From Frankia sp. RB7 (GTDB lineage: Bacteria > Pseudomonadota > Alphaproteobacteria > Rhizobiales > Xanthobacteraceae): a DNA stretch of 34,057 bases. Position numbers and translations under genes: made by a program. The notes beneath the pieces are model-generated. The model did not search any database. It was not told where the DNA came from and saw only the letters and a program-made list of their open reading frames with translations. Positions within the stretch are counted from its first letter, which is position 1. Each line of letters starts with the position of its first letter. Where the stretch lies: NCBI GenBank assembly GCA_030403585.1, contig JAUEPE010000069.1, forward strand, positions 1-34,057. Reading direction: 5' to 3'. Shown here one piece after another: positions 1 to 7,808 of the stretch.

Positions 1-148
1 CCGTTCGCCAACGCTCCAGCCACTTGTAGCCGGTCGTCGGACTGATACCGAACCGACGGCACAACTGCCGAACATTGGCTCCCTCTTCCGAGGCCAGCAT
101 CACAAACTCCGATCTTGCGTCCATCCGCGACACCTCGTGGAACGGCAT
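1..148 (-). CDS. IS481-family transposase, N-terminal fragment (runs off the left edge)
   Basis: The 49 visible residues form a helix-turn-helix that would bind the element's ends. The peptide begins MPFHEVSRMDARSEF and contains LCRRFGISPTTGYKWLERW, a pattern characteristic of the IS481 transposase N-terminus. The start is the ATG at 148, preceded on the minus strand by AAGGAGG at good spacing. The DDE catalytic domain is beyond the window. Family assignment is confident; whether the enzyme is intact is unknown. Confidence 0.75.
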   Translation of the reverse strand, partial: MPFHEVSRMDARSEFVMLASEEGANVRQLCRRFGISPTTGYKWLERWRT

Positions 149-199
149 CCGACAGCCTCCTTATTGAGCTGTCGAAAGTGTCCACGATGTCTCCGAACA
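1..199 (-). mobile_element. IS481-family insertion sequence, 5' end only
   Basis: The element enters from the left edge, and only the 5' end of its transposase gene and its terminus are present. Read on the minus strand, the terminus starts TGTTCGGAGAC at position 199, which looks like an IS481-type terminal inverted repeat beginning with TGT. The transposase start follows about 50 bases later. The other terminus, the catalytic domain and any target duplication lie outside the window, so completeness cannot be judged. Confidence 0.65.
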
Positions 200-230
200 C
201 CCGTCCACCATCTCCCCGGTCTGAACATTC

Positions 231-354
231 TTACGGGGAGAGGGTTGGGGTGAGGGGCCTCTCTCCGCACGTGAGAAAATTCGAGGGACCTGTACCCCCT
301 CACCCGGATTGCATCTTCGATGCAATCCGACCTCTCCCCGCAAGCGGGGCGAGG
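231..354. repeat. Composite palindromic intergenic repeat
   Basis: Several inverted repeats are packed together. GGATTGCATC (306-315) pairs perfectly with GATGCAATCC (319-328). CCTCTCCCCG (331-340) pairs with CGGGGCGAGG (345-354) with one mismatch. GGGGTGAGGGG near 247-257 pairs with CCCCTCACCC near 296-305. The whole block would fold into a multi-hairpin structure. Blocks with these CTCTCCCC/GGGGAGAG arms are dispersed intergenic repeats in Bradyrhizobium. No gene is visible in 200-401. Confidence 0.6.
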
Positions 355-401
355 TGAACCGGCGGCTCCATCCGAGTCGTCAATTGAAAGAGTTTACGCG
401 G

Positions 402-566
402 CTACTTCAGCGCCAACCAGCCGAGCGTGAACAAAATCCCGCCGATGATGACGACGACCGCGACCGCCCAGGTGCTGACGCGGATGCTGCCGGTGACCTG
501 TTTGGCTTCCTCATTGCGCGCGATCTCGCGATTGCGCTCCTTGTTGGCGTCGCTCGTGTCCGTCAT
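402..566 (-). CDS. 54-aa single-span membrane protein, unknown function
   Basis: The predicted peptide has a charged, helical N-terminal half with many Asp, Lys, Arg and Glu residues (MTDTSDANKERNREIARNEE). A hydrophobic segment follows at about residues 33-51 (TWAVAVVVIIGGILFTLGW), ending WLALK. This is a clean one-pass membrane protein with a short tail. The start is the ATG at 566. It sits just downstream of the CxxCH protein on the same strand with a gap of 23 bases, so the two may be co-transcribed. I do not recognise a named family. Codon use is GC3-rich like its neighbours, which supports it being real. Confidence 0.6.
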   Translation of the reverse strand: MTDTSDANKERNREIARNEEAKQVTGSIRVSTWAVAVVVIIGGILFTLGWLALK

Positions 567-589
567 GGGTCATCCAAATCGTTATTTTG

Positions 590-2140
590 CTAACGCGTCT
601 TGATGAAGCACATGCCGATGCGGCTCGATGCCGAAGCAGCCTGACAGGTGAGACCTTTAGCACAGGTCCATGACGTAAAACTCTTATCCGGCGTTCCCGA
701 TCCCTCGTTTTGCAAAGAACAATGGGCGCCCCAGCCGTCCTGATATTCGGTGCCGGCGAGCTCCTTGCTGCCGCGGGTTTGCGGCCGGCTGGCAAATCCG
801 CGTGAGAAATCAGGAGGTTTGCCCGCGGCGAACGCGGTCAGGATGTCGCGGCGGCGGGGCTGATCGCCGAAGAAATGCGGCGAGGCCGGCACGATGATGG
901 AATTGGAGGCTTTTTCCGTCAGCCAGTCCACGCCCGGGAAATGAAAGCCGCCGATGCCGCGGGTCTGGTGGCAGCCCGAGCAGGTGACGTCGTTGAGGCG
1001 GCGCTGGAAGCCGGCGACCGAGCGGATGTTCTCCATGGGGATGCCGCCTGCCGCAGCCTGCTTCAGCGCGGCGACGACGTCGTTGTCGGTGAAGACGGGA
1101 TCGCTCTTGCCCTCGCCTTCGCCCTGCATCAGGCCGAATTCCGGCTGCAGCGTCGAGGCGTCAAGACCCGCAGGCGTCGGCGCCACCGCAGCCTTGGCGA
1201 GATACTGCTCCGGGATCAGCACGGTGCCGCGATCGAATTCGCGAAGGTTCGCAGGCGTCAGCAGCCAGGCCTTGAAGTCGCGCCGGAGCGCGTCATCGGC
1301 AAGGATGTGATCGCGGTCGATCTGGTTCTCCAGTGTCGATTCCGCGAACGTCCTGGTGGCGGCGTCGTATTTGAACACCTTGAGCAGATAGTCGGAGCGG
1401 AAATCGTGCAGCGCCGATTTCGGTGCGATCGAGATCTGGATGTTGGTCTCGATGCGATCGATCATCGCATCATAGGGAACATTGCGGCTGCCGATCAGCT
1501 CTTGCCAATCGCCATTGTCCAGCCAGCGCCGCGCGACTTCGGCGCAGGTGATAGGTTTGCCGTTCGCATCGGCCTGGCGCGCGTCGCGTGCCTTCATCAC
1601 GAGGTTGAACGTCATCGGCAGGCGCGTCGCGGTGTTGCCGGTCTCGAACCGTGCCAGACGATAGATCAGCCGGATCTCGCCGCAGGACTCTTCCGAGACA
1701 TAGGCGCGGTCCATACGGTTGACGATGCCGGCCAGCACGAAGCGCGTGTTGGAGGATTTCAGATTGGCGCGGTCGAACAGCTGGACGTCGAAACCTTCGC
1801 CGACGCCGATGGTCTCGCTTGGCGACACCGCCTTTTGCCGCGCGATATAGCGATCGAACTCCGCATCGATCGTCGGCGGAATTTCCTTGAGTTGCGGCAG
1901 CGAAGCGAACAGCAGATCGCTGGTCAGCGGAACATTCACATTCCGCTCAGGCTGCAACAGGCGGGAAATCGACAGCGCATCGCTCTGGTCGAGCTTGCGG
2001 AGGAAATCGGGATCGGTGATCGCGGTACCGCGCGCGAGCGGCGCGTTCTCTGCTGCCGAGAGCGACATGAGGCTGCCTAGCAACAGAGTGGCAGCCAGAA
2101 GGATTTGGGCAGCCAGGAGAATTCGCAACGCGCGGCTCAT
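590..2140 (-). CDS. Secreted protein with one CxxCH heme-type motif, unknown function
   Basis: The product is 516 aa. An N-terminal hydrophobic stretch (residues about 5-29, ending LSAAENA) looks like a cleavable Sec signal, so the protein is probably periplasmic. One CSGCH motif lies near residues 385-389, followed by a Gly/Phe-rich segment (QTRGIGGFHFPG). This could bind a single c-type heme, although the protein does not otherwise look like a classical cytochrome c and the axial ligand is not obvious. The last 50 residues contain four further cysteines (AHCSLQ, WTCAKGLTCQ, GMCFIK), suggesting disulfides. It is apparently alone apart from the small membrane ORF downstream. A cytochrome-like redox role is only an inference from the motif. 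Confidence 0.75.
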   Translation of the reverse strand: MSRALRILLAAQILLAATLLLGSLMSLSAAENAPLARGTAITDPDFLRKLDQSDALSISRLLQPERNVNVPLTSDLLFASLPQLKEIPPTIDAEFDRYIARQKAVSPSETIGVGEGFDVQLFDRANLKSSNTRFVLAGIVNRMDRAYVSEESCGEIRLIYRLARFETGNTATRLPMTFNLVMKARDARQADANGKPITCAEVARRWLDNGDWQELIGSRNVPYDAMIDRIETNIQISIAPKSALHDFRSDYLLKVFKYDAATRTFAESTLENQIDRDHILADDALRRDFKAWLLTPANLREFDRGTVLIPEQYLAKAAVAPTPAGLDASTLQPEFGLMQGEGEGKSDPVFTDNDVVAALKQAAAGGIPMENIRSVAGFQRRLNDVTCSGCHQTRGIGGFHFPGVDWLTEKASNSIIVPASPHFFGDQPRRRDILTAFAAGKPPDFSRGFASRPQTRGSKELAGTEYQDGWGAHCSLQNEGSGTPDKSFTSWTCAKGLTCQAASASSRIGMCFIKTR

Positions 2141-2181
2141 GCCTCCAATAACACCGCGCGCGACGGCCTATTCAAGTAAAA

Positions 2182-2209
2182 AGGCGCTTCACGCGGTGGT
2201 GAAGCGCCT
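2182..2209 (-). terminator. Rho-independent terminator for the 2234-3211 gene
   Basis: A perfect stem GGCGCTTCAC / GTGAAGCGCC (2183-2192 with 2199-2208, extended by one A-T pair) has a 6-base loop and is followed on the minus strand by a run of T residues (2178-2182). It lies about 25 bases past the stop codon of the minus-strand gene. Confidence 0.85.
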
Positions 2210-2233
2210 CTTTCAAAGTCGGATATCGGACGC

Positions 2234-3211
2234 TCAGCGTGCGACGATCAGGCCCTTGCTGGTGACGACCACCCAGCGGCCGTCCTGGCGGCGGATCGCA
2301 TCGACGCGGCCGATGCCTGGGATGGGATCGCCGGCATAGACCTCGTACAGGCCATCCCGGCCCTCGATCAGCGCGCCGCCATTGGCGACGTCGCGGAGCC
2401 TCCAGCCGTCAATCGTCGGCAGGCGGCCCAGTTCTGTCTTTGGCGCGGGAGCCGGGGCAGCGGCGGCCGTCGCGACCTGGGTCGGAGCCGGTGCGATCGA
2501 GCCGGTGGTCTCCTTCGCGGGCGCCGCGGCTGCAGCCTGCGCGGGGGCTGCCGGCGGCGTGACGCGGAGCTTGTCGACGGTCTCGGACAGCTTTGCGAGC
2601 TTGGCCATCGGTTCGGCCTGCGCCTTCTCGAGCTTGTCGAGACGGTCGTTGGACCGGTTGAACTGGCTGAGGCCGGTCTTCGAGGCGTGCTCGACATTGG
2701 CCTTGAGCGCGACGATGTCGGCATCGATCCGGGAAACGGACGCATCCAGCGCACTGGTATCGGTGACCTGCGCCGGCGCGGGGCCTGCGAAATGCATCAT
2801 GCCGGCGGTTGCGAGCGCGCCACTGATGGCGCCGACGCAGGCCGCGATTGCCACCACTGCGGCCATCGCCGACAGGCGGCGCTTGCTGCCGGCGTCACGC
2901 ACCTCGTCCGCCTTCACATGCGGGGCAAACTCTTCGCGGTCCCAGGACCGCTCCGAGGGGGCCATGACAATGAGCTTGCCGGGTTTGGGCTCTGGCTTGG
3001 TCTCGGCCTTGGTTTCAAGCTTCGGCACCTCAATCCTTGAAGCCTCGATCTTTGGCGGCTGCGGAGCGTCCGCTTTGGGCGGCGTCTCATGGTCAGGGGC
3101 GATCGAGGGGGCCTCGATGCCGGCGGCAGCCTCGACGGCCTGCGGCGCGTTTGCGACGGCGGTCCGGTCACCCGTCTCTTCGCCGGCCAGTTCGGGCATT
3201 GCTTTGCTCAC
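2234..3211 (-). CDS. Membrane-anchored coiled-coil protein, conserved hypothetical
   Basis: The product is 325 aa. The first ~110 residues are Pro/Ala/Glu/Lys-rich and probably cytoplasmic and disordered. One transmembrane helix follows at about residues 114-140 (AAVVAIAACVGAISGALATAG). A heptad-like helical segment (about 150-220) contains DRLDKLEKAQAEPMAKLAKL. After an Ala/Pro linker, the C-terminal ~60 residues form a compact domain (LPTIDGWRLRDVANGG through VVVTSKGLIVAR) resembling short beta-rich domains of other rhizobial inner-membrane proteins. The start is a GTG at 3211 with GGAG upstream; an internal ATG at 3199 is possible. It has its own terminator. Function is unknown; the layout suggests a cell-envelope scaffold. 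Confidence 0.75.
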   Translation of the reverse strand: MSKAMPELAGEETGDRTAVANAPQAVEAAAGIEAPSIAPDHETPPKADAPQPPKIEASRIEVPKLETKAETKPEPKPGKLIVMAPSERSWDREEFAPHVKADEVRDAGSKRRLSAMAAVVAIAACVGAISGALATAGMMHFAGPAPAQVTDTSALDASVSRIDADIVALKANVEHASKTGLSQFNRSNDRLDKLEKAQAEPMAKLAKLSETVDKLRVTPPAAPAQAAAAAPAKETTGSIAPAPTQVATAAAAPAPAPKTELGRLPTIDGWRLRDVANGGALIEGRDGLYEVYAGDPIPGIGRVDAIRRQDGRWVVVTSKGLIVAR

Positions 3212-3480
3212 GGCTCAAATACTCCAGTCCAGGTTGACTTTTTGGTAACTTTCATTGCTTGCGAATTCCTTACCTCGGGACCCGCTTACCGAAATTTTAG
3301 GAACTCGTCCGAGGCCGAATTGGGTCGGGAAAGTGGAACCGGCGTGGCGGCGTGCAACAAATTGTCAGCCGATGCTGCTCTGCGGCAGGACGGAGGCTTA
3401 GCCGAAGCGGCTGTTTGCCCGTCACTGTTCCCCGGCTAACATGGGCCGTCCCGCCAGCCAGAAGGCGTTTGGGGAGTGCC

Positions 3481-3852
3481 ATGACGATCGAGAAATGCAT
3501 CAACGCGTTTGCCGTCGATGACGTCATCTTCGAGGAGGGCTCGACCGGCCGTGAGCTGTTCGTCGTGATCGACGGCGAGGTCGAGATCGCCAAGATCGAC
3601 GGTGCGCGCAAGACCAGCATCATCAAGCTCGGCAAGGGCGAGTTCTTCGGCGAGATGGCCGTGATCGACGGCTCGGCTCGTTCGGCCACCGCGATCGCAT
3701 CGGCGCCGAACACGAAGGTGATGCGGATCAACCACGCCCGCTTCGTCTATCTCGTCAGCCAGCAGCCGGCATTCGCGCTGATGGTGATGGATGCGCTTTC
3801 GAAACGCCTGCGCGCGTCCAACGCGGTCGTTTACCGGGCAGCGCAATCATGA
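3481..3852 (+). CDS. Stand-alone cyclic-nucleotide-binding domain protein (Crp/Fnr sensor fold, no HTH)
   Basis: The 123-aa product is essentially one cNMP-binding beta-roll. The phosphate-binding cassette reads FFGEMAVIDGSARSATA (about residues 55-71), with the conserved Glu58 and Arg67 that normally contact ribose and phosphate. No helix-turn-helix or other effector follows, so it must act through a partner. The ATG at 3481 is preferred because GGGGAG precedes it; an upstream in-frame ATG at 3352 would add a non-homologous stretch. The stop overlaps the start of the metallo-hydrolase by four bases, so the two are almost certainly translated together. Ligand identity (cAMP or other) cannot be told. 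Confidence 0.85.
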   Translation: MTIEKCINAFAVDDVIFEEGSTGRELFVVIDGEVEIAKIDGARKTSIIKLGKGEFFGEMAVIDGSARSATAIASAPNTKVMRINHARFVYLVSQQPAFALMVMDALSKRLRASNAVVYRAAQS

Positions 3853-4661
3853 GCGAGCGCAAGCCTACCGCATTCCCGATCCTGATGAAGAACGACGTCT
3901 GCTCGCTGATCCAGGCGGCGGACGACGTCTACCAGATCCGCTTCGCCAATCGTGCTGCGAATGCCTATCTGGTGCGCGGCTCCGCGCGCACCATCCTGAT
4001 CGATGTCGGCCTGTCCTCGAACTATCCGGCGATGGTCGAGTGTCTGACCTTCGCGGGCTGTCCGCCGGAAAAGATCGACATGGTGGTACTGAGCCACGAG
4101 CATCTCGACCATATCGGCGCCGCCTGGCACTTCAACGAACGCCGCACCTTGGTCGTCGCGCATCGACTTGCCGCCAACAAGATCATGCTGCGCGACGACT
4201 TTTCCATGCTGCGCAAGATGTTCAACGAGCCGAACGTGCCTGTTAACATCGACATCTGGCTCGAGGAAGGCAATGTGATCGACCTCGGCAATTTCCGCCT
4301 CAACGTGATGTACACGCCGGGCCATACCTCGGCCTGCATCACGCTGTTCGAGCAGGACAAGGGCCTGTTGTTTGCCGCCGACACCCTGATGCCGGGCGGC
4401 GTGATGGGCGGCGTGTTCGGCTCCGGCAGCATCTCCGACTACATCCAGTCGCTGGAGCGCATCAAGGGGCTGAATACCAAGATTCTGCTGTCGGGGCACG
4501 GAAGGCTGTCCGACACGCCGCAGGACGACGTGCGCATTGCCATTGCGCGCTCCCACGGTTTGCTCGAGGACACTGCGCAATTGTTCGACGCACTGGATGC
4601 GCGCTCGAACTTCGAGCCGATCATGCAGTCGGTGCGGGATCTGAACAAGCTGGATGATTGA
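3849..4661 (+). CDS. Metallo-beta-lactamase-fold hydrolase
   Basis: The 270-aa product carries the full MBL metal-binding set: the HxHxDH motif as SHEHLDH (His83, His85, Asp87, His88), His159 in TPGHTS, Asp178 in AADTLMPGG, and His217 in LSGHG. It is probably a cytoplasmic dinuclear-metal hydrolase of the glyoxalase II-like branch; the substrate is not predictable. The start overlaps the stop of the cNMP-binding gene in an ATGA, implying translational coupling and a functional link. A cyclic-nucleotide-gated hydrolase pair is an inference. The C-terminal helix ends at 4661, just before a repeat. Confidence 0.88.
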   Translation: MSERKPTAFPILMKNDVCSLIQAADDVYQIRFANRAANAYLVRGSARTILIDVGLSSNYPAMVECLTFAGCPPEKIDMVVLSHEHLDHIGAAWHFNERRTLVVAHRLAANKIMLRDDFSMLRKMFNEPNVPVNIDIWLEEGNVIDLGNFRLNVMYTPGHTSACITLFEQDKGLLFAADTLMPGGVMGGVFGSGSISDYIQSLERIKGLNTKILLSGHGRLSDTPQDDVRIAIARSHGLLEDTAQLFDALDARSNFEPIMQSVRDLNKLDD

Positions 4662-4663
4662 TT

Positions 4664-4749
4664 CGTCATTGCGAGGAGCGAAGCGACGAAGCAATCCAGA
4701 ATCTTTCCGCAGAGACAGCCTGGATTGCTTCGCTGCGCTCGCAATGACG
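4664..4749. repeat. Bradyrhizobium-type palindromic repeat between convergent genes
   Basis: Outer arms CGTCATTGCGA (4664-4674) and TCGCAATGACG (4739-4749), and inner arms GAAGCAATCCAG (4688-4699) and CTGGATTGCTTC (4720-4731), are perfect inverted repeats. It sits between a plus-strand and a minus-strand gene end and may also stop transcription from both sides. Confidence 0.75.
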
Positions 4750-4771
4750 GAGTAAGCTGACAGACTTGGGA

Positions 4772-5269
4772 CTACATCACCACTGGTTTGTCCGGCAGCT
4801 CATTCAGATGCGGGCCGCCCGGCGGAAAGTATTTTGCCAACTCACTCGATACCGCAGCGATCCCGTCAATCACGCCGCGCTCGAAATGGCCGGAGCTGAA
4901 CTCGGCCTCCATCGCACGACAGATCGTCTCCCAGCCGGCGGCGCCGACCTTCGCATCGATGCCGCGATCGGCGATCATCTCGACGTCGCGGTCGGCGAGC
5001 AGCAGATAGATCAGCACACCGTTGTTATGCGCGGTGTCCCAGATCCGCAAATGCGAGAACACCTCGATCGCACGCTCGCGGGCATGCTGATTGCGGAACA
5101 GCGGACCGCCGTCGAGCGCGCCTTCGACGACGAAGCGGATCTGGCCGGAATGCGTCGCTTCGCTTTGCTTGATGGCCTGCTCGATGCGGTCGAGCACGCT
5201 TTGCGGAAACACCTGCCGCGCACGCCAATGGTGCTGGAGGAGATGCCGGGTGATGCGCCCAAAGCTCAT
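4772..5269 (-). CDS. TPM-domain protein (second of two)
   Basis: The 165-aa product has no signal peptide. It shows the TPM fold signatures: VLDRIEQAIKQSEA near the N-terminus, then IRFVVEGAL, ERAIEVFSHLRIWDT, NGVLIYLLLADRDVEMIADRGI and a C-terminal amphipathic helix. TPM domains are found in photosystem II repair factors and bacterial YgcG-like proteins and have been linked to acid phosphatase activity in the plant protein. This copy is cytoplasmic or peripheral. It follows the larger TPM gene by only two bases and completes a lemA-TPM-TPM operon. Confidence 0.85.
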   Translation of the reverse strand: MSFGRITRHLLQHHWRARQVFPQSVLDRIEQAIKQSEATHSGQIRFVVEGALDGGPLFRNQHARERAIEVFSHLRIWDTAHNNGVLIYLLLADRDVEMIADRGIDAKVGAAGWETICRAMEAEFSSGHFERGVIDGIAAVSSELAKYFPPGGPHLNELPDKPVVM

Positions 5270-5271
5270 GA

Positions 5272-6156
5272 CTACCAGCTCCCCGAGGCGCCGCCACCGC
5301 CAAAGCTGCCGCCGCCTCCGCTGAAGCTGCCGCTGTCACTGGACGACGATCCGCTGCTCCAGCCTCCCGACGAGGAGCCGCTCGACCAGGAGCCGTGACG
5401 CGATCGCCCTGTACCCGGCCCGACCGATGTAAACAGATCCGCAATGAATGCCACGATGAAGCCGGCCGCTCCGATGCCGGCCGCGACCAGGGCAGAGCCC
5501 ATCAGAAACCAGGCCAGCACGCCGACGACGGCTCCGGTCGCAGCCGAACCAAGTAGCCGTCCGAACAGGGTGCGCAGGAATCCGCCCACGGCCAGCGCGC
5601 CGAACAGGGCGAAGGGGGCGACAGGCCCAAGATCGCTCCAGTTGAAGTTGACGCTGCGCGAGGGAACCGGCAGCGGTTCGCCATCGATGACACTCATCAT
5701 CCGGTCGACGCCGGCCGAGATGCCGCCGGCGAAATCACCGTCTCGGAATTTCGGCGTGATGACCTCGTCGATGATCCGCCGCGAGGTGACGTCGGTGAGC
5801 GCGCCTTCGAGGCCGTAACCGACCTCGATGCGCAGATGCCGGTCGTTCTTGGCGACGACGAGGATCGCGCCATCGTCGACCTTCTTGCGGCCGATCTTCC
5901 ATGCTTCTGCGACGCGGATGGAGAACTGCTCGATCGTCTCCGGATCCGTCGTTGGCACGATCAGCACGGCGAGTTGGCTGCCTTTCCGCATCTCGAAATC
6001 GCTAAGCTTTTGCGACAGCGCGGCGACGTCGCTGCTCGACAACGTACCGGTCCGATCGACCACGCGACCGGTGAGCTGAGGCACGGCGACGTCGGCTGAG
6101 GCGGAGAACGCCCAGCCGAGTAGCAGCGCAAGCAGGATGGCCTTGACGGCGCGCAT
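5272..6156 (-). CDS. TPM-domain membrane protein, YgcG-like
   Basis: The 294-aa product has an N-terminal signal (about residues 1-21, ending SASA) and a TPM domain (about 28-165; note TGRVVDRTGTLSSSD, LRIEVGYGLEGALTD, GDFAGGISAGVDRM). Hydrophobic segments follow (about 178-245), then a long Gly/Ser-rich tail ending GGGGSFGGGGASGSW. This is the usual layout for YgcG-type proteins, with the TPM domain outside the cytoplasmic membrane. It lies 15 bases after lemA and 2 bases before the second TPM gene. LemA and TPM proteins occur together in many bacteria and are thought to cooperate in the envelope, but their activity is not established. Confidence 0.9.
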   Translation of the reverse strand: MRAVKAILLALLLGWAFSASADVAVPQLTGRVVDRTGTLSSSDVAALSQKLSDFEMRKGSQLAVLIVPTTDPETIEQFSIRVAEAWKIGRKKVDDGAILVVAKNDRHLRIEVGYGLEGALTDVTSRRIIDEVITPKFRDGDFAGGISAGVDRMMSVIDGEPLPVPSRSVNFNWSDLGPVAPFALFGALAVGGFLRTLFGRLLGSAATGAVVGVLAWFLMGSALVAAGIGAAGFIVAFIADLFTSVGPGTGRSRHGSWSSGSSSGGWSSGSSSSDSGSFSGGGGSFGGGGASGSW

Positions 6157-6171
6157 CGGGAGCGAACGCGC

Positions 6172-6780
6172 TTACTTCGACGGCGCGGGCGCGGGGTTGA
6201 AATCGACCTTCGGCGCGGTCGAGATCTCCTTCTCGTTTTCGACCGAGAAATTCGGCTTCTCCTTGTAGCCGAACATCATTGCGGTGAGGTTGTTCGGGAA
6301 CGATCGGACGGTGACGTTATATTCCTGCACCGCCTTGATGTAGCGGTTGCGCGCGACCGTGATGCGGTTCTCGGTGCCCTCGAGCTGCGACATCAGATCC
6401 TTGAACAAGGCGTCCGACTTGAGCTGTGGATAGTTTTCCGTGACCACGAGGAGCCGCGACAATGCGCTGGACAGCTCGCCTTGCGCCGCCTGGAACTTCT
6501 GGAGGGCCGCAGGGTCGTTCAGCACCTCGGGTGTGGCCTGGACGCTGCCGACCTTGGCGCGGGCATTGGTGACGCCGAGCAGCACGTCCTTTTCCTGCTG
6601 CGCAAAGCCCTTCACCGAATTGACCAGATTGGGCACGAGATCGGCACGGCGCTGATACTGGTTCACCACCTCGGACCAGTTCGCCTTGATCTGCTCGTCC
6701 TCGCTCTGGATCGCGTTGTAGCCGCAATTGGTCAGGCTGAGCGAGGCCAGCGCTGCCAGCACGGTCAGGACCTTGCGCAT
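6172..6780 (-). CDS. lemA: LemA family lipoprotein
   Basis: The 202-aa product starts with a lipoprotein-type signal whose lipobox (SLTNC) places the lipidated Cys at residue 19. The rest is a helical LemA domain with the hallmark segments QYQRRADLVPNLVNSVKG, QGELSSALSRLLVVTENYP and ARNRYIKAVQEYN, then FPNNLTAMMFGYKEKPNF. The start is the ATG at 6780 with GGGAGAA upstream. It is the first gene of a lemA-TPM-TPM operon on the minus strand. The family role is unclear; membrane anchoring is predicted. Confidence 0.93.
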   Translation of the reverse strand: MRKVLTVLAALASLSLTNCGYNAIQSEDEQIKANWSEVVNQYQRRADLVPNLVNSVKGFAQQEKDVLLGVTNARAKVGSVQATPEVLNDPAALQKFQAAQGELSSALSRLLVVTENYPQLKSDALFKDLMSQLEGTENRITVARNRYIKAVQEYNVTVRSFPNNLTAMMFGYKEKPNFSVENEKEISTAPKVDFNPAPAPSK

Positions 6781-6952
6781 CAAATTTCTCCCGGTGGAAT
6801 CGGGTGCAAACTACCAGATTGAGCGCGCACGGCGCCAGCTATCCCGCGCGGGCGGCGCGAAAAGCAGCTGGCTGACGCAAGCCCCTTGCCTAGCACCGGG
6901 CGACATAGTCAACTCGAAGCAAACAAGACGAAAAATGGTAGGGGAGCGCGCC

Positions 6953-7804
6953 ATGTCCTCGTTCGAGACCATCCTCGTGGAGCGGCCGGAGCCGGCGATC
7001 GCCCGGATCGTGATGAACCGGCCCGACGCGCGCAATGCGCAGAATTTGCAAATGACTTACGACCTCAACGCCGCCTTCGATGCGGCGGTGCAGGACGACG
7101 CGGTCAAGGTGATCATCCTCGCCGGCAACGGGCCGCACTTCTCGTCGGGCCACGATCTGCGCCCCGGCGGCAAGAATACAGCCGGCATCGATTTTCCGCC
7201 GATTGGAAATTGGGGCGGCTTTGCGGAGGCGAACGCGCACGGTCGCTTCGCCCGCGAGCAGGAAATCTATCTCCAGATCACGCGGCGCTGGCGCAACCTC
7301 GCCAAGCCCACGATCGCCGAGGTGCATGGTAAGTGCATCGCCGGGGGCTTGATGCTGGCCTGGGCTTGCGACCTCATCGTTGCCAGCGACGACGCGCAGT
7401 TCTGCGATCCCGTCGTCACCATGGGCGTCTGCGGCGTCGAATGGTTCGTGCATCCCTGGGAGCTCGGCCCACGCAAGGCCAAGGAATTCCTGTTCACCGC
7501 CGACAGCTGGAGCGCCGAGGAGGCGCACCGGCTCGGCATGGTGAACCAGGTCGTGCCGCGCGCGGACTTGTCCGCAAAGGTGCTGGAGTTGGCGCGCAAA
7601 ATCGCATCAAAGCCGTCGTTTGCACTGAAGCTGACCAAGGAGGCCGTGAACCGCTCCGTCGACGTGATGGGGCAGCCGGCGGCGATCGACCAGGCCTTCG
7701 CGCTACATCAGCTCTGTCACGCCCACAACCTTCAGGAGTTCGGCATGGTGGTCGATCCATCCGGACTGCATCCCTCCGTGCGCAAGCCGGCGGCCGCGGA
7801 GTAA
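6953..7804 (+). CDS. Crotonase-fold protein (enoyl-CoA hydratase family), atypical active site
   Basis: The 283-aa product has the crotonase fold, with oxyanion-hole segments around FSSGHDLRPGG and HGKCIAGGLMLAWACDL. In classical enoyl-CoA hydratase the two catalytic glutamates sit in GGGCE and in PE-x(4)-G. Here the aligned positions read GGLML (Glu replaced by Met) and CDPVVTMG (Glu replaced by Val). It may not be a simple hydratase. The ATG at 6953 is preferred because GGGGAG precedes it; an in-frame ATG at 6935 is possible. Four bases separate it from the acyl-CoA dehydrogenase pair, so it is the first gene of a three-gene operon acting on an unidentified acyl-CoA. Confidence 0.88.
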   Translation: MSSFETILVERPEPAIARIVMNRPDARNAQNLQMTYDLNAAFDAAVQDDAVKVIILAGNGPHFSSGHDLRPGGKNTAGIDFPPIGNWGGFAEANAHGRFAREQEIYLQITRRWRNLAKPTIAEVHGKCIAGGLMLAWACDLIVASDDAQFCDPVVTMGVCGVEWFVHPWELGPRKAKEFLFTADSWSAEEAHRLGMVNQVVPRADLSAKVLELARKIASKPSFALKLTKEAVNRSVDVMGQPAAIDQAFALHQLCHAHNLQEFGMVVDPSGLHPSVRKPAAAE

Positions 7805-7808
7805 AGAC

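Noticed and set aside
875..2080. 401-codon plus-strand frame opposite the CxxCH protein
   Set aside because: Arg/Asp-rich shadow with no ribosome site; the minus-strand protein has a signal peptide and motif.
3352..3480. Upstream extension of the cNMP-binding protein to an ATG at 3352
   Set aside because: The added residues do not belong to the fold, and a good ribosome site precedes the ATG at 3481.
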